Below, in pieces: positions 9,655 to 19,900 of a stretch of 64,000 nucleotides of DNA. Below the pieces are notes generated by a model. The model was not told the origin of the DNA. It ran no database searches and was given only the letters and a program-made list of their open reading frames with translations. Positions within the stretch are counted from its first letter, which is position 1, and the number at the start of each line of letters is the position of its first letter. The DNA comes from an uncultured Flavobacteriaceae bacterium (lineage in GTDB: Bacteria; Bacteroidota; Bacteroidia; Flavobacteriales; Flavobacteriaceae): positions 620,001 through 684,000 of the forward strand of contig CANMSH010000001.1 of NCBI GenBank assembly GCA_947500525.1, given 5' to 3'. The translations under genes were made by a program, and so were the position numbers.

Positions 9655-10503
9655 ATGAACAAAATGAATAAAAATAGTATTTATAACCGCATAAAAGTTG
9701 TCTTTATACCTGCCTTTCTTTTTATATCACTTACAATAGTTCAAAGTTGTAATACAGATGAAACGCAAACAGTTACGAATTTTAGAACGTTGGTCATGGC
9801 TGATGAATTCGATAATGAAGGAGCTCCGAACAGTTCTTTCTGGACTTTCGATATCGGTAGAGGTCCGAATGGTGATGGATGGGGAAACCAAGAACTTCAG
9901 TATTATACAAATCGTACAGAAAATGTAAAGGTTGAAAATGGCTTTCTTTTAATTACAGCTCAGGAAGAATCTTTCGAAGGTGCCTCTTATACATCTGCAA
10001 GATTGAAGACAGAGGGTCTATTTGAACAACAATATGGACGTTTTGAAGCTAGAATAAGATTACCATATGGTAAAGGTTTATGGCCAGCATTTTGGCTGTT
10101 GGGTAATGACTGTGATACGAACATTTGGCCAAATTGTGGTGAAATTGATATCATGGAATATCTTGGAGATTCCCCAACAGTGGTATTCGGAAGTGCTCAT
10201 GGGCCTGGATATTCAGCTGGTGAAGCAGAAACAAAAGAATATTCTTTAGTCAACGATAGATTCGATACAGGATTTCACATTTTCGGAATAGAATGGGGTC
10301 CAAATTACATCAATTACTATGTAGATGATGTCTTATACAACCAAATAACTCCAGAAGATGTTTCTGGTGAATGGGTTTTTGATCACCCATTTTATATCAT
10401 AATGAATGTTGCCGTAGGAGGAAGTTTCCCTGGATCACCTGATTCAGAAACAGTATTTCCACAAACGATGGTCGTTGATTATGTACGTGTATATCAACAA
10501 TAG
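9655..10503 (+). CDS. GH16 beta-glucanase (laminarinase-like) lipoprotein
   Basis: Lipoprotein start (SLTIVQSC); GH16 catalytic motif GEIDIMEYLG; WPAFWLLG; ends VFPQTMVVDYVRVYQQ. Confidence 0.92.
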   Translation: MNKMNKNSIYNRIKVVFIPAFLFISLTIVQSCNTDETQTVTNFRTLVMADEFDNEGAPNSSFWTFDIGRGPNGDGWGNQELQYYTNRTENVKVENGFLLITAQEESFEGASYTSARLKTEGLFEQQYGRFEARIRLPYGKGLWPAFWLLGNDCDTNIWPNCGEIDIMEYLGDSPTVVFGSAHGPGYSAGEAETKEYSLVNDRFDTGFHIFGIEWGPNYINYYVDDVLYNQITPEDVSGEWVFDHPFYIIMNVAVGGSFPGSPDSETVFPQTMVVDYVRVYQQ

Positions 10504-10531
10504 AAAGTAAACAAATTAACTAATAAGAATT

Positions 10532-13500
10532 ATGAAAAAATTACTCAAAAGAACTAAGATACTATGGTTATTCGTTCTTGCAATATCCTTTGTAAGTTGT
10601 GAGAATGACGATGATGCTGTTTTGCCAGAACTCGTGGCAAGTTTTGCGCATACTATAAATGAAGATACAGGAGCAGTGTCATTTATAAATTTATCAGAAA
10701 ATGCCGATACCTATACTTGGAATTTCGGTGATGGAACATCTTCGACGGAGATTAACCCAATTAGAAGTTTTCCAACAGGTACATATACCATAAAGCTTAC
10801 TGCCGAAAATGCAGCTGGGGCTAGTGGAACTTTTGAGGACCAAATAGTGATTAACATACCGCTACCCATAAATATTCCTGTAACATTCGATGATCCGAAC
10901 GTAAATTATGATGTCACTACATTTAATGGAGCTTCTTTTATGATTGTTGATAATCCAGATGCTTCTGGTACAAATACGAGCACTTCAAAAGTAGGAGCGA
11001 TTACAAATGTTGGTGCCGCTTTTGAGGGTATTTTCTTCGACTTAGGAATGGGAATAGATTTGACAACGTTAAAATCTGTACAAGCTAATTTTTGGTCTGA
11101 TGCGACAGTAGATGTATTGCTTAAATTAGAAGAGGGTACAGGTGCAGATATTGAAACCACTGCAACTCACGGAGGAACAGGTTGGGAGATAATTACATTT
11201 AATTTTACTTCAGATGCTAGTTACTCTAGATTCACTTTGTTTGTTGACGGCCCAGGTACTGCTGCAGGTACATTTTACATAGATGATATTGAACAAATTG
11301 AAACACCACCGGCGACTAGTGGATGTTCTGAAACTCCAATAGCGGCAACAGCGCTTCCTCTAGACTTTGAAGGTTGTGCAACGTTCCCTTCATCTGATAA
11401 CTTTGGAGCAGGAATTACTTCTGAACTAGCGGTAAACCCTTCTAAAACAGGAATTAATACATCAGATTTTGTATTAAAGGTAGACAAACCTACAGGATCA
11501 GACTTTTTCGCTGGAATTCAAAACACCTTTGCTGAAAATTTCGATTTAACAACAACAAATATTTTTAAAGTAAAAGTATACTCTACAAAGGCTAATGTAG
11601 TCTTGAGATTTGAATTATTAGCGAATCCAAATGATGGAAGTATTGGAAACCCAGCTCCTGTCTTTGTGACCGTTCCTACGGCAAATGAATGGACGGAGGT
11701 TGAAGTAAACTTTACTGGATTGCCAGCGGGTCCAACAGCATATAATCAATTGGTAATAAAACCAGACAATGATGAATCTGATAGTGCAATTACAGCGGGC
11801 GGAACCTATTATTTCGATGACCTTACTTTAAATGAGAATGATCCAGGAACTACATTCGACAGTGGTTTATTAACAAACGGTGATTTTGAAAGTGGTGCGG
11901 CACCTTGGACGATTGGCGTGGGTTCAGATCCAGTACCAGTGGTGACAGATGGAGGTAATAGTTTTTATTCAGTAGATGTTACTGCAGCCGGAAATCCCTT
12001 TGATGTTAATATGAGTCAAAAACTAGAAATAGTAGAAAACTCAACGTACAAGTTGACTTTTGAAGCATGGTCTGATCGTGATAGATCTTTAGTTGCTGGA
12101 ATCGGACTTAGTGGTGGCAGTTTTGCAAATACTACCGAAACAGTGAATTTAACTACTGCGAAAACAACATATGAATTGACTTTAACTGCGTCTGGATTTG
12201 GAGCTACTGATGCGCGTGTTTTATTCGATTCAGGTGCAGAAGTAGGTGTCGTAAATATCGATAATGTATCACTTGTTTTAGACACTGGCTCAGGAACCGA
12301 TACCGAAGCTCCTGTAATTACGCTAAATGGAGACGCAACGGTAACCATAATTGTTGGAGAAACGTTTACCGATCCCGGAGCACAAGCTACTGATAATGTA
12401 GATGGTGATCTTTCAGGAAACATTACAGTTGGTGGAGACACTGTTGATACCAATACAATTGGAACATATGTTATTACCTATGATGTAAGTGATGCCGCAG
12501 GTAATGCCGCGACTCAAGTCTCTAGAACTGTAAATGTTGAAGCACCGGCGCCATTTAATAGCGGTTTATTAAGCAACGGTGATTTTGAAAATGGTGCTGC
12601 TCCTTGGACGATTGGAGTTGGAACAGATCCTGTACCAGTTGTTACAGATGGAGGAAATAGTTTTTATTCAGTTGATGTTACAAGTGCTGGTAACGCTTTT
12701 GATGTGAATATGAGTCAGAAATTAGAGATAATTGAGGGTTCTACATATACGCTGACATTTGATGCTTGGTCTGATAGATCAAGATCCATTGTGAGCGGAA
12801 TTGGACTGAGTGGTGGAAGTTTCGCAAATACAGCTGAAACCGTAAATATAACTACAACTAGAGATAACTACACCTTATCACTTACCGCGAATGGATTTGG
12901 AGCTACTGATGCGCGTGTTTTATTCGATTCTGGAGCAGAAATAGGTGTCGTGAATATTGATAATGTATCTCTTACTTTAGACGGAGGTACTACAGGTACC
13001 GGAGGATGTTCTGCTACACCAGTAGCAGCCACTGAACTTCCATTAGATTTTGAAAGTTGTCAAACATTCGTTTCATCTTTTTCAAGTATTGGAGATGGAG
13101 GTGTTACCCCAAGTTTAGATGTAAATCCATCTAAATCTGGTATTAATACTTCAGATAATGTATTAAAAGTTGTAAAAGCTAGTGGTATTAATCGTTGGGG
13201 AGGTGTTCAAAACTCTTTTCCAGCTGGTGTTATTGACATTACGACCAAAGTATTTAAGGTAAAAGTATATTCAAGTGTTGCAGACGTAACCTATAGATTT
13301 GAATTAGCATTAGATCCGCAAACAGATCCTGTTACGGGTAATCCTGCGCCTCAATTCGTACAGGTTTCTGGAGGTGCCAATGAATGGGTAGAATTAGAAT
13401 TCACTTTTATTAATTTACCTGCAACACCCACAACCTACAATCAGTTTGTAATTAAACCAGATAATCCTGATGGATCAGATGGTGAGGTAACTACAGAAGA

Positions 13501-13537
13501 ACGCGTATTTTATTTTGATGACTTGCGTCTTGAGTAG
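10532..13537 (+). CDS. PKD/CBM multidomain surface glycan-binding lipoprotein
   Basis: Lipobox VSCENDDDA; PKD (YTWNFGDGTSS...GTYTIKLTAENAAG); duplicated CBM4-like module; DUF5011-like domain (PVITLNGDATVTIIVGETFTDPGAQATDNVDGD); duplicated GCSxTPxAATxLPLDFExC module. Confidence 0.82.
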   Translation: MKKLLKRTKILWLFVLAISFVSCENDDDAVLPELVASFAHTINEDTGAVSFINLSENADTYTWNFGDGTSSTEINPIRSFPTGTYTIKLTAENAAGASGTFEDQIVINIPLPINIPVTFDDPNVNYDVTTFNGASFMIVDNPDASGTNTSTSKVGAITNVGAAFEGIFFDLGMGIDLTTLKSVQANFWSDATVDVLLKLEEGTGADIETTATHGGTGWEIITFNFTSDASYSRFTLFVDGPGTAAGTFYIDDIEQIETPPATSGCSETPIAATALPLDFEGCATFPSSDNFGAGITSELAVNPSKTGINTSDFVLKVDKPTGSDFFAGIQNTFAENFDLTTTNIFKVKVYSTKANVVLRFELLANPNDGSIGNPAPVFVTVPTANEWTEVEVNFTGLPAGPTAYNQLVIKPDNDESDSAITAGGTYYFDDLTLNENDPGTTFDSGLLTNGDFESGAAPWTIGVGSDPVPVVTDGGNSFYSVDVTAAGNPFDVNMSQKLEIVENSTYKLTFEAWSDRDRSLVAGIGLSGGSFANTTETVNLTTAKTTYELTLTASGFGATDARVLFDSGAEVGVVNIDNVSLVLDTGSGTDTEAPVITLNGDATVTIIVGETFTDPGAQATDNVDGDLSGNITVGGDTVDTNTIGTYVITYDVSDAAGNAATQVSRTVNVEAPAPFNSGLLSNGDFENGAAPWTIGVGTDPVPVVTDGGNSFYSVDVTSAGNAFDVNMSQKLEIIEGSTYTLTFDAWSDRSRSIVSGIGLSGGSFANTAETVNITTTRDNYTLSLTANGFGATDARVLFDSGAEIGVVNIDNVSLTLDGGTTGTGGCSATPVAATELPLDFESCQTFVSSFSSIGDGGVTPSLDVNPSKSGINTSDNVLKVVKASGINRWGGVQNSFPAGVIDITTKVFKVKVYSSVADVTYRFELALDPQTDPVTGNPAPQFVQVSGGANEWVELEFTFINLPATPTTYNQFVIKPDNPDGSDGEVTTEERVFYFDDLRLE
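11855..12283 (+). repeat. Internal CBM-like module, copy 1 (429 bp)
   Basis: FDSGLLTNGDFESGAAPWTIGVG...VVNIDNVSLVLD; highly similar to 12554-12982, same length. Confidence 0.9.
12554..12982 (+). repeat. Internal CBM-like module, copy 2 (429 bp)
   Basis: FNSGLLSNGDFENGAAPWTIGVG...VVNIDNVSLTLD; shares ggatttggagctactgatgcgcgtgttttattcgattc exactly with copy 1. Confidence 0.9.
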
Positions 13538-13572
13538 TCATAAAAATAAGAGACATATTAGTTAAATTAGTT

Positions 13573-13606
13573 AAGGTCGAGAAGTAAAACGCTCGACCTT
13601 ATTTCA
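13573..13606 (+). terminator. Intrinsic terminator-like hairpin inside the glucan locus
   Basis: AAGGTCGAG (13573-13581) / CTCGACCTT (13592-13600), 9-bp perfect stem followed by ATTTC. Confidence 0.65.
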
Positions 13607-13638
13607 CAGCAATACAATTGAAAGAACATAGAGTTCAC

Positions 13639-16600
13639 ATGTTAATGGAGGATATCAAAATTAATAAAGACGTCACACTTGAACATTTAAAAATTGATAA
13701 TGAAGAATTCTTCAAAATATCAAATAATGATCAAATGCGACCATTTTTTATGAGCATCGTTAGTAATTCAAATCACTGGATGTTCGTAGCAAGTAATGGA
13801 GGAATAACTGCGGGTCGAAAAAATGCAGAGTTTTCTCTTTTTCCATATTATACAGACGATAAAATAACCGAAACTGCTGATATTACAGGAAGCAAATCTA
13901 TTTTTCAAATAGAAAAATTAGGCAAAACATATATGTGGGAACCTTTTTCGGAAAGATTCGAAGGTCGTTTTCAAATTACGAGAAACCTTTACAAGAATGT
14001 ATATGGTAATAAAATTTTATTTGAGGAGATTAACCATGATTTGGATCTTATTTTTCGCTATCAATGGAACTCAAGTGACCATTTTGGGTTTGTAAAAAAA
14101 AGCCAATTGATTAATAGTGACACCACAAACGTTAACATCACAATTTTAGATGGTATTCAAAATATTTTACCTTATGGGGTTAGTAGTAATTTACAGAATG
14201 CTAGCAGTAATTTGGTAGACGCATACAAACGAAGTGAATTAGAAGAAACAACAGGACTAGGTATTTTTGCATTAAGTGCTATAATTGTAGATAAAGCAGA
14301 ACCTAGTGAAGCGCTCAAAGCCAATGTAGTTTGGTCAACAGGTCTGAAGAATGCGACTTACTTACTATCCTCACAACAGCTTAAGAAATTTAGAAATCAA
14401 CAGCTAATTGTACAAGAAATTGATGTGAAGGCTGAGAAAGGAGCATATTTTGTTCATTCTGAAATTAGTTTAACATCAAATTCTGATAAACAATGGATGT
14501 TTATAGCTGATGTAAATAAAAACCATGCTGCAATTGCAGAGCTGTCAAAAACTATAAATGAAGAGGTTAAGCTCTTTGAAAAGGTTCTTAATGATGTTGA
14601 AAGTGGCACGCAAAGTTTAATTATGTTAAACGCTGCGTCGGACGGATTACAGTTATCGGCCGATGTTTATAAAGATAAAAGACACTTTGCGAATACATTA
14701 TTTAATATCATGCGTGGTGGGATTTTCGATGATAATTATAAAATAGAACGCTGGGATTTTAAAAACTACCTTCAAAAGGCGAATAAAAAAGTTGCTCGAA
14801 ATAATCAGGAAATAGTTGATGGTTTACCAGAAGTTTTTTCAATGTTTAAATTGAAAGAAGTAACAGAAGGTTCGAATGATAAAAATTTTAGACGCTTATG
14901 TCTAGAATATATGCCACTTAAGTTTAGTCGTCGTCATGGCGATCCTAGCCGTCCTTGGAACAAGTTTTCGATTAATACGAGAAGTGAAATCGATGGATCA
15001 AAAATACTAGATTACGAAGGAAATTGGCGTGATATTTTTCAAAACTGGGAAGCATTGGCACTATCCTATCCTGAGTTTATTGAGAATATGATCCATAAGT
15101 TTTTAAACGCAACAACCTTTGATGGATATAACCCATATAGGGTTACCAAAGATGGTTTTGATTGGGAAGCTATTGAACCTGATGACCCTTGGAGTTATAT
15201 TGGTTATTGGGGGGATCATCAAATCATATATTTATTGAAGTTCTTAGAATTTTCGGAAAACTTAACACCTAAAAAATTAGAGAGTTTTTTTAATGAAGAT
15301 GTATTTGTTTATGCAAATGTTCCATATCAAATTAAGTCATATCAAGAAATTTTAAAAAATTCAAAAGACACAATAAACTTTGACAAAGAATTAGATCAGA
15401 AAATACGGAATGAACGCAATGAAATAGGAGCAGATGCGGCATTATTAAAAGATGAAAGTCAGACTACGGTGACGGTTAATTTCATTGAAAAAATACTAGC
15501 GACGATTCTTGCTAAATTATCAAATTTCATCCCAGAGGGTGGTATTTGGATGAATACACAAAGACCAGAATGGAATGATGCGAATAACGCCCTTGTTGGT
15601 AACGGCGTATCTATGGTGACATTATATTATTTACGTCGCTTCTTTGATTTTTTTGAGAACGTATTTACGACTTCGAAAACAGATAAGATTGAAATTTCTA
15701 AAGAGCTAGTAAGTTTCTTTAAATCGGTGGTTTCAACGTTCGATGAGTATCAACATATCTTATCTGGAACTTTTAATGATGTACAACGAAAAGAAGTTTT
15801 AGATGCCCTTGGGAAAGCAGGTAGTGATTATAGGAATCGTATTTATATAGATGCTTTTTCTGGCAGTAAAGAAGTCTTAACAATAAGTGAATTAAATCAT
15901 TTTGTCCGAATTACTTTAAAGTATTTAGAACATTCTATTGCAGCGAACAAACGTTCTGATAATTTGTACCATGCTTACAATTTGATGACCATAAATAGAG
16001 ACGAGGTTTCTATTTCATATTTAGATGAAATGTTAGAGGGTCAAGTCGCTGTACTAAGTTCAAAACATCTAACCTCGCAAGAAGTGTTGGCTGTGTTAGA
16101 TGCTATGAAAAAAAGTAATTTATTCAGGAGAGATCAGTACAGCTATTTGCTATATCCTTATAAGAATTTAAAAGGTTTTATGGCTAGAAATATAATCGCC
16201 CTAAAATCTTTTGAGCGATCTCATTTATTGCAACAACTTATAGTTGATGGGAATACACAGATTATTGAAAAAGATGTTAAAGGAGTTTACCATTTTAACG
16301 GAAACTTTAGAAATGCAACAGATCTAAAAAAGGCTCTAAATGAACTTCCAAGTGCTTACAAGAAACAGCTTGTGAAAGAAGAGGATAAAGTTTTGGAACT
16401 ATTTGAAGAAGTGTTTAATCACAAGGCGTTTACTGGGCGTTCAGGTACTTTTTATGGTTATGAAGGTCTAGGTTCTATTTATTGGCACATGGTTTCTAAA
16501 CTGCAACTAGCAGTTCAGGAGTGTTGTTTAAAAGCAATTAATGATAAAGAAAGTGAACAGATAATAGGAAGGTTATTAGAGCATTATTATGAAATTAACG

Positions 16601-17082
16601 AAGGCATAGGAGTGCACAAATCACCAGAACTTTATGGCGCTTTTCCTACTGATCCTTATTCACACACTCCTGCAGGAAAAGGAGTACAGCAACCTGGAAT
16701 GACCGGTCAAGTCAAAGAAGATATTTTAAGTCGATTTGGAGAACTTGGAGTGTTTGTGAAAGAAGGGAAACTGTATTTTGACCCATGTTTATTGCGAAAA
16801 GAGGAATTCTTAAAGGTATCAACAAAGTTTAACTATGTGAATATTTTTAGAGAAAAACAGACGATACTGTTACCCGAAAAATCGATGTGTTTTACGTATT
16901 GCCAAGTACCAATAGTTTATAAAATAACGGGTACAGCATTAATGGAGGTAAAATTCAAGAATAACAGGTCTCGAACATTCGATAGTTTAAGTTTAGATCT
17001 AAACACTAGTAGAGAAATATTTAATCGTTCTGGAAAAGTTATGCAGATTAATGTTCATATAAAAATGAGTGATTTAAATTAA
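13639..17082 (+). CDS. Cytoplasmic clan GH-Q beta-glucan phosphorylase (GH149-like; GH94/GH161 are alternatives)
   Basis: About 1150 aa, no signal peptide; IGYWGDHQIIYLLKFLE, GTFYGYEGLGSIYWHMV, YGAFPTDPYSHTPAGKGVQQPGMTGQVKEDILSRFGELG. ORF track starts at TTG 13618; ATG at 13639 or 13645 is more plausible. Confidence 0.75.
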   Translation: MLMEDIKINKDVTLEHLKIDNEEFFKISNNDQMRPFFMSIVSNSNHWMFVASNGGITAGRKNAEFSLFPYYTDDKITETADITGSKSIFQIEKLGKTYMWEPFSERFEGRFQITRNLYKNVYGNKILFEEINHDLDLIFRYQWNSSDHFGFVKKSQLINSDTTNVNITILDGIQNILPYGVSSNLQNASSNLVDAYKRSELEETTGLGIFALSAIIVDKAEPSEALKANVVWSTGLKNATYLLSSQQLKKFRNQQLIVQEIDVKAEKGAYFVHSEISLTSNSDKQWMFIADVNKNHAAIAELSKTINEEVKLFEKVLNDVESGTQSLIMLNAASDGLQLSADVYKDKRHFANTLFNIMRGGIFDDNYKIERWDFKNYLQKANKKVARNNQEIVDGLPEVFSMFKLKEVTEGSNDKNFRRLCLEYMPLKFSRRHGDPSRPWNKFSINTRSEIDGSKILDYEGNWRDIFQNWEALALSYPEFIENMIHKFLNATTFDGYNPYRVTKDGFDWEAIEPDDPWSYIGYWGDHQIIYLLKFLEFSENLTPKKLESFFNEDVFVYANVPYQIKSYQEILKNSKDTINFDKELDQKIRNERNEIGADAALLKDESQTTVTVNFIEKILATILAKLSNFIPEGGIWMNTQRPEWNDANNALVGNGVSMVTLYYLRRFFDFFENVFTTSKTDKIEISKELVSFFKSVVSTFDEYQHILSGTFNDVQRKEVLDALGKAGSDYRNRIYIDAFSGSKEVLTISELNHFVRITLKYLEHSIAANKRSDNLYHAYNLMTINRDEVSISYLDEMLEGQVAVLSSKHLTSQEVLAVLDAMKKSNLFRRDQYSYLLYPYKNLKGFMARNIIALKSFERSHLLQQLIVDGNTQIIEKDVKGVYHFNGNFRNATDLKKALNELPSAYKKQLVKEEDKVLELFEEVFNHKAFTGRSGTFYGYEGLGSIYWHMVSKLQLAVQECCLKAINDKESEQIIGRLLEHYYEINEGIGVHKSPELYGAFPTDPYSHTPAGKGVQQPGMTGQVKEDILSRFGELGVFVKEGKLYFDPCLLRKEEFLKVSTKFNYVNIFREKQTILLPEKSMCFTYCQVPIVYKITGTALMEVKFKNNRSRTFDSLSLDLNTSREIFNRSGKVMQINVHIKMSDLN

Positions 17083-17100
17083 CACTAAAGCAAATTAGTT

Positions 17101-18393
17101 ATGAAGAAGACATCATGCTATTTCATTTTAATGATGATTACTCTATTTACGGTATCATGTAATGAAACTAAAAAAGAAAAAAATACAGCAAAGCAAAAAA
17201 CCAAAACAGAAGTGACTGCTAAAGATATATTAGGAAATCCAAATTATTTAGCCATCTCATATGGTGGCTATCGTAAATCAACCCGAGATATTCAACCAAC
17301 AATAAAAGAATTGAAGGAAGATATGAAACTTCTTCAGGCGATGAATATCAAAATGATTAGAACGTATAATGTACAATTAGCGCACGCCTCAAATGTATTA
17401 AAAGCTATTGCTGAGTTGAAACAGGAGGATAGCAATTTTGAAATGTATATGATGTTGGGCGCTTGGATTGATTGTAAAAATGCGTGGACAGATCAACCGC
17501 CAAATCATGAATTAGAAAGTGGCAATAATGAAGCTGAAATTAAACGAGCTGTCATCTTAGCAAATCAATATCCTGATATTGTCAAAGTTATTGCGGTTGG
17601 CAATGAAGCCATGGTGAAATGGGCAACGAGCTATTTCGTACAACCATGGGTGATCTTAAAGTGGGTGAACTATTTACAAGATTTAAAAGAGAAGGATGAA
17701 TTATCAAAAGACCTTTGGATTACAAGCTCAGATAATTTCGCTTCTTGGGGAGGTGGTGACACTGAATACCATGTTGAGGATTTGAATAAATTGATAAAAG
17801 CGGTCGACTTTATTTCCATGCATACCTATCCAATGCATGATACGCATTACAATCCACAGTTTTGGGGCGTACTAGAGGATGAAAAAGAGATGTCTGATAT
17901 AGAAAAGATTGAGAAAGCCATGGAACGTTCCTTAGAATATTCTAAAGCGCAGTATGAAAGTGTGAAACAATACATGAATAGTGTAGGCGCGAATAAACCG
18001 ATTCATATTGGGGAAACTGGTTGGGCGAGCTATTCGAATGGTCATTACGGTAATGATGGTTCTAAGGCTACTGATGAATTTAAAGAAGCATTATTCTATA
18101 CCCTAATGCGTAATTGGACAAACGAAAACAAAATTGCCTGTTTTTACTTCGAAGCTTTTAATGAACCGTGGAAAGATGCCGCCAATCAAGGAGGATCAGA
18201 AAACCACTTCGGATTGTTTACAGTAGATGGTGAAGCGAAATACGTTGTTTGGGATCTAGTAGATGACCAAACTTTTGACGGATTAACACGAGGAGGGAAT
18301 CCTATTACAAAAACCTACGATGGGAATAAAGAGTTATTACTCAAAGAAGTCTTAGTCCCTACTATTAAGGACTCATTAGCTGTTAGTTTTTAG
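17101..18393 (+). CDS. GH17-family glycoside hydrolase lipoprotein
   Basis: Lipobox LFTVSC; NIKMIRTYNVQ, VIAVGNEAMV, IHIGETGWASYS (GH17 acid/base and nucleophile contexts). Confidence 0.85.
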   Translation: MKKTSCYFILMMITLFTVSCNETKKEKNTAKQKTKTEVTAKDILGNPNYLAISYGGYRKSTRDIQPTIKELKEDMKLLQAMNIKMIRTYNVQLAHASNVLKAIAELKQEDSNFEMYMMLGAWIDCKNAWTDQPPNHELESGNNEAEIKRAVILANQYPDIVKVIAVGNEAMVKWATSYFVQPWVILKWVNYLQDLKEKDELSKDLWITSSDNFASWGGGDTEYHVEDLNKLIKAVDFISMHTYPMHDTHYNPQFWGVLEDEKEMSDIEKIEKAMERSLEYSKAQYESVKQYMNSVGANKPIHIGETGWASYSNGHYGNDGSKATDEFKEALFYTLMRNWTNENKIACFYFEAFNEPWKDAANQGGSENHFGLFTVDGEAKYVVWDLVDDQTFDGLTRGGNPITKTYDGNKELLLKEVLVPTIKDSLAVSF

Positions 18394-18403
18394 GATTATA
18401 ATT

Positions 18404-19894
18404 ATGTTGAAGAAAACCTGTTTAATCATATTAATTTGTTTTATGTCAAGTGCCTGTTCAAAAAAGGAACAACATTTAAACGTCGAGGTATTCGAAACTT
18501 CTGCCAATGGGAATAAGCTAACGCCTGTGACCAAATTTTCTAAAAATGAAGGCGCAACTTTAGTTAAATTATTTCCTGCCAAAGAGAAACAAACAATAAC
18601 AGGTTTTGGAGGTTCTTTTACCGAATCTTCGGCGTACTTACTGAATAAATTGGGGGAAGAAAACCGAAAAAAAATAATAGATGCCTATTTCGGACCTAAT
18701 GGTGCTAAATATTCTTTAACAAGAACACATATGAATTCTTGTGACTTTTCATTAAGTCAGTATTCGTATGCACCGACTAAAGATAAAGAGCTAAGTGATT
18801 TCTCCGTAAAGGAAGACAAAGAAGATATCATTCCTTTTATCAAAGACGCAATGGCCGCTTCGGAAGACGGATTTAAGATACTTTCTTCTCCTTGGACAGC
18901 TCCACCATGGATGAAAGATAATAATAGTTGGGTTGGAGGTAAATTGCTTCCAGAATATTATGATACTTGGGCGTTGTTTTTCTCAAAATATGTAGATGCG
19001 TATAAATCGGAAGGTATTGATATATGGGGATTTACAGTAGAAAATGAGCCTCTCGGAAATGGGAACAATTGGGAAAGTATGCATTATACACCTGACGAAA
19101 TGACCAACTTTGTTCAGAATCATTTGGGACCAAAACTAGCAGCAGATGGAAAAGGAGAGGTAAAAATTTTAGGTTATGATCAAAACAGAGAGCATTTAAA
19201 AGAATGGATAAATGCTCAATATAAAGATGAAGAGACTTCAAAATTTTTTGATGGTACTGCGATACATTGGTATGCGAGTACCTATGATTATTTTGCTGAA
19301 GAATTACAATATGCACACGAAAAAGCTCCACAAAAGTACTTGATACAATCTGAAGCCTGTGTGGATGCCGAAAAACCAAAATGGCAAGATGACGCTTGGT
19401 ATTGGAGCAAAGAAGCAACAGATTGGGGTTGGGATTGGGCGCCAGAAAAAGATAAACCGATGCACCCAAAATACGTGCCTGTCTATAGATATGCACGAGA
19501 TATTATTGGTTGCTTGAATAATTGGGTTGATGGATGGGTAGATTGGAATATGGTACTAGATACGAATGGAGGGCCTAATTGGTTCAAAAATTGGTGTGTA
19601 GCTCCCGTGATTGTGAACCCTGAAAAAGATGAGGTGTATTTTACACCCTTGTACTACACATTGACACATTTTAGTAAATATATACGTCCTAGAGCCAAAA
19701 TAATTGAAGTTGAAAATTCAGATGATGAACTTTTGGTCACGGCAGCAAAGAATGAGAGCGGTTCCATAGTTGTAGTGGTATTGAATCAGGGCAAAAAAGA
19801 AAAGTATTTCTCAATTCAGCTAGAGGAGAAATATAAAAGCGTAAGTATTAACCCTCAAGCTATTCAAACTATTGTAATAGCTTATAAAAACTAA
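18404..19894 (+). CDS. GH30 beta-glucanase/glucosidase lipoprotein
   Basis: Lipobox MSSAC; TITGFGGSFTESSAYLLNKL, WTAPPWMK, GFTVENEPLG, YLIQSEACVD; typical GH30_1/3 motifs. Confidence 0.92.
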   Translation: MLKKTCLIILICFMSSACSKKEQHLNVEVFETSANGNKLTPVTKFSKNEGATLVKLFPAKEKQTITGFGGSFTESSAYLLNKLGEENRKKIIDAYFGPNGAKYSLTRTHMNSCDFSLSQYSYAPTKDKELSDFSVKEDKEDIIPFIKDAMAASEDGFKILSSPWTAPPWMKDNNSWVGGKLLPEYYDTWALFFSKYVDAYKSEGIDIWGFTVENEPLGNGNNWESMHYTPDEMTNFVQNHLGPKLAADGKGEVKILGYDQNREHLKEWINAQYKDEETSKFFDGTAIHWYASTYDYFAEELQYAHEKAPQKYLIQSEACVDAEKPKWQDDAWYWSKEATDWGWDWAPEKDKPMHPKYVPVYRYARDIIGCLNNWVDGWVDWNMVLDTNGGPNWFKNWCVAPVIVNPEKDEVYFTPLYYTLTHFSKYIRPRAKIIEVENSDDELLVTAAKNESGSIVVVVLNQGKKEKYFSIQLEEKYKSVSINPQAIQTIVIAYKN

Positions 19895-19900
19895 CTAACT

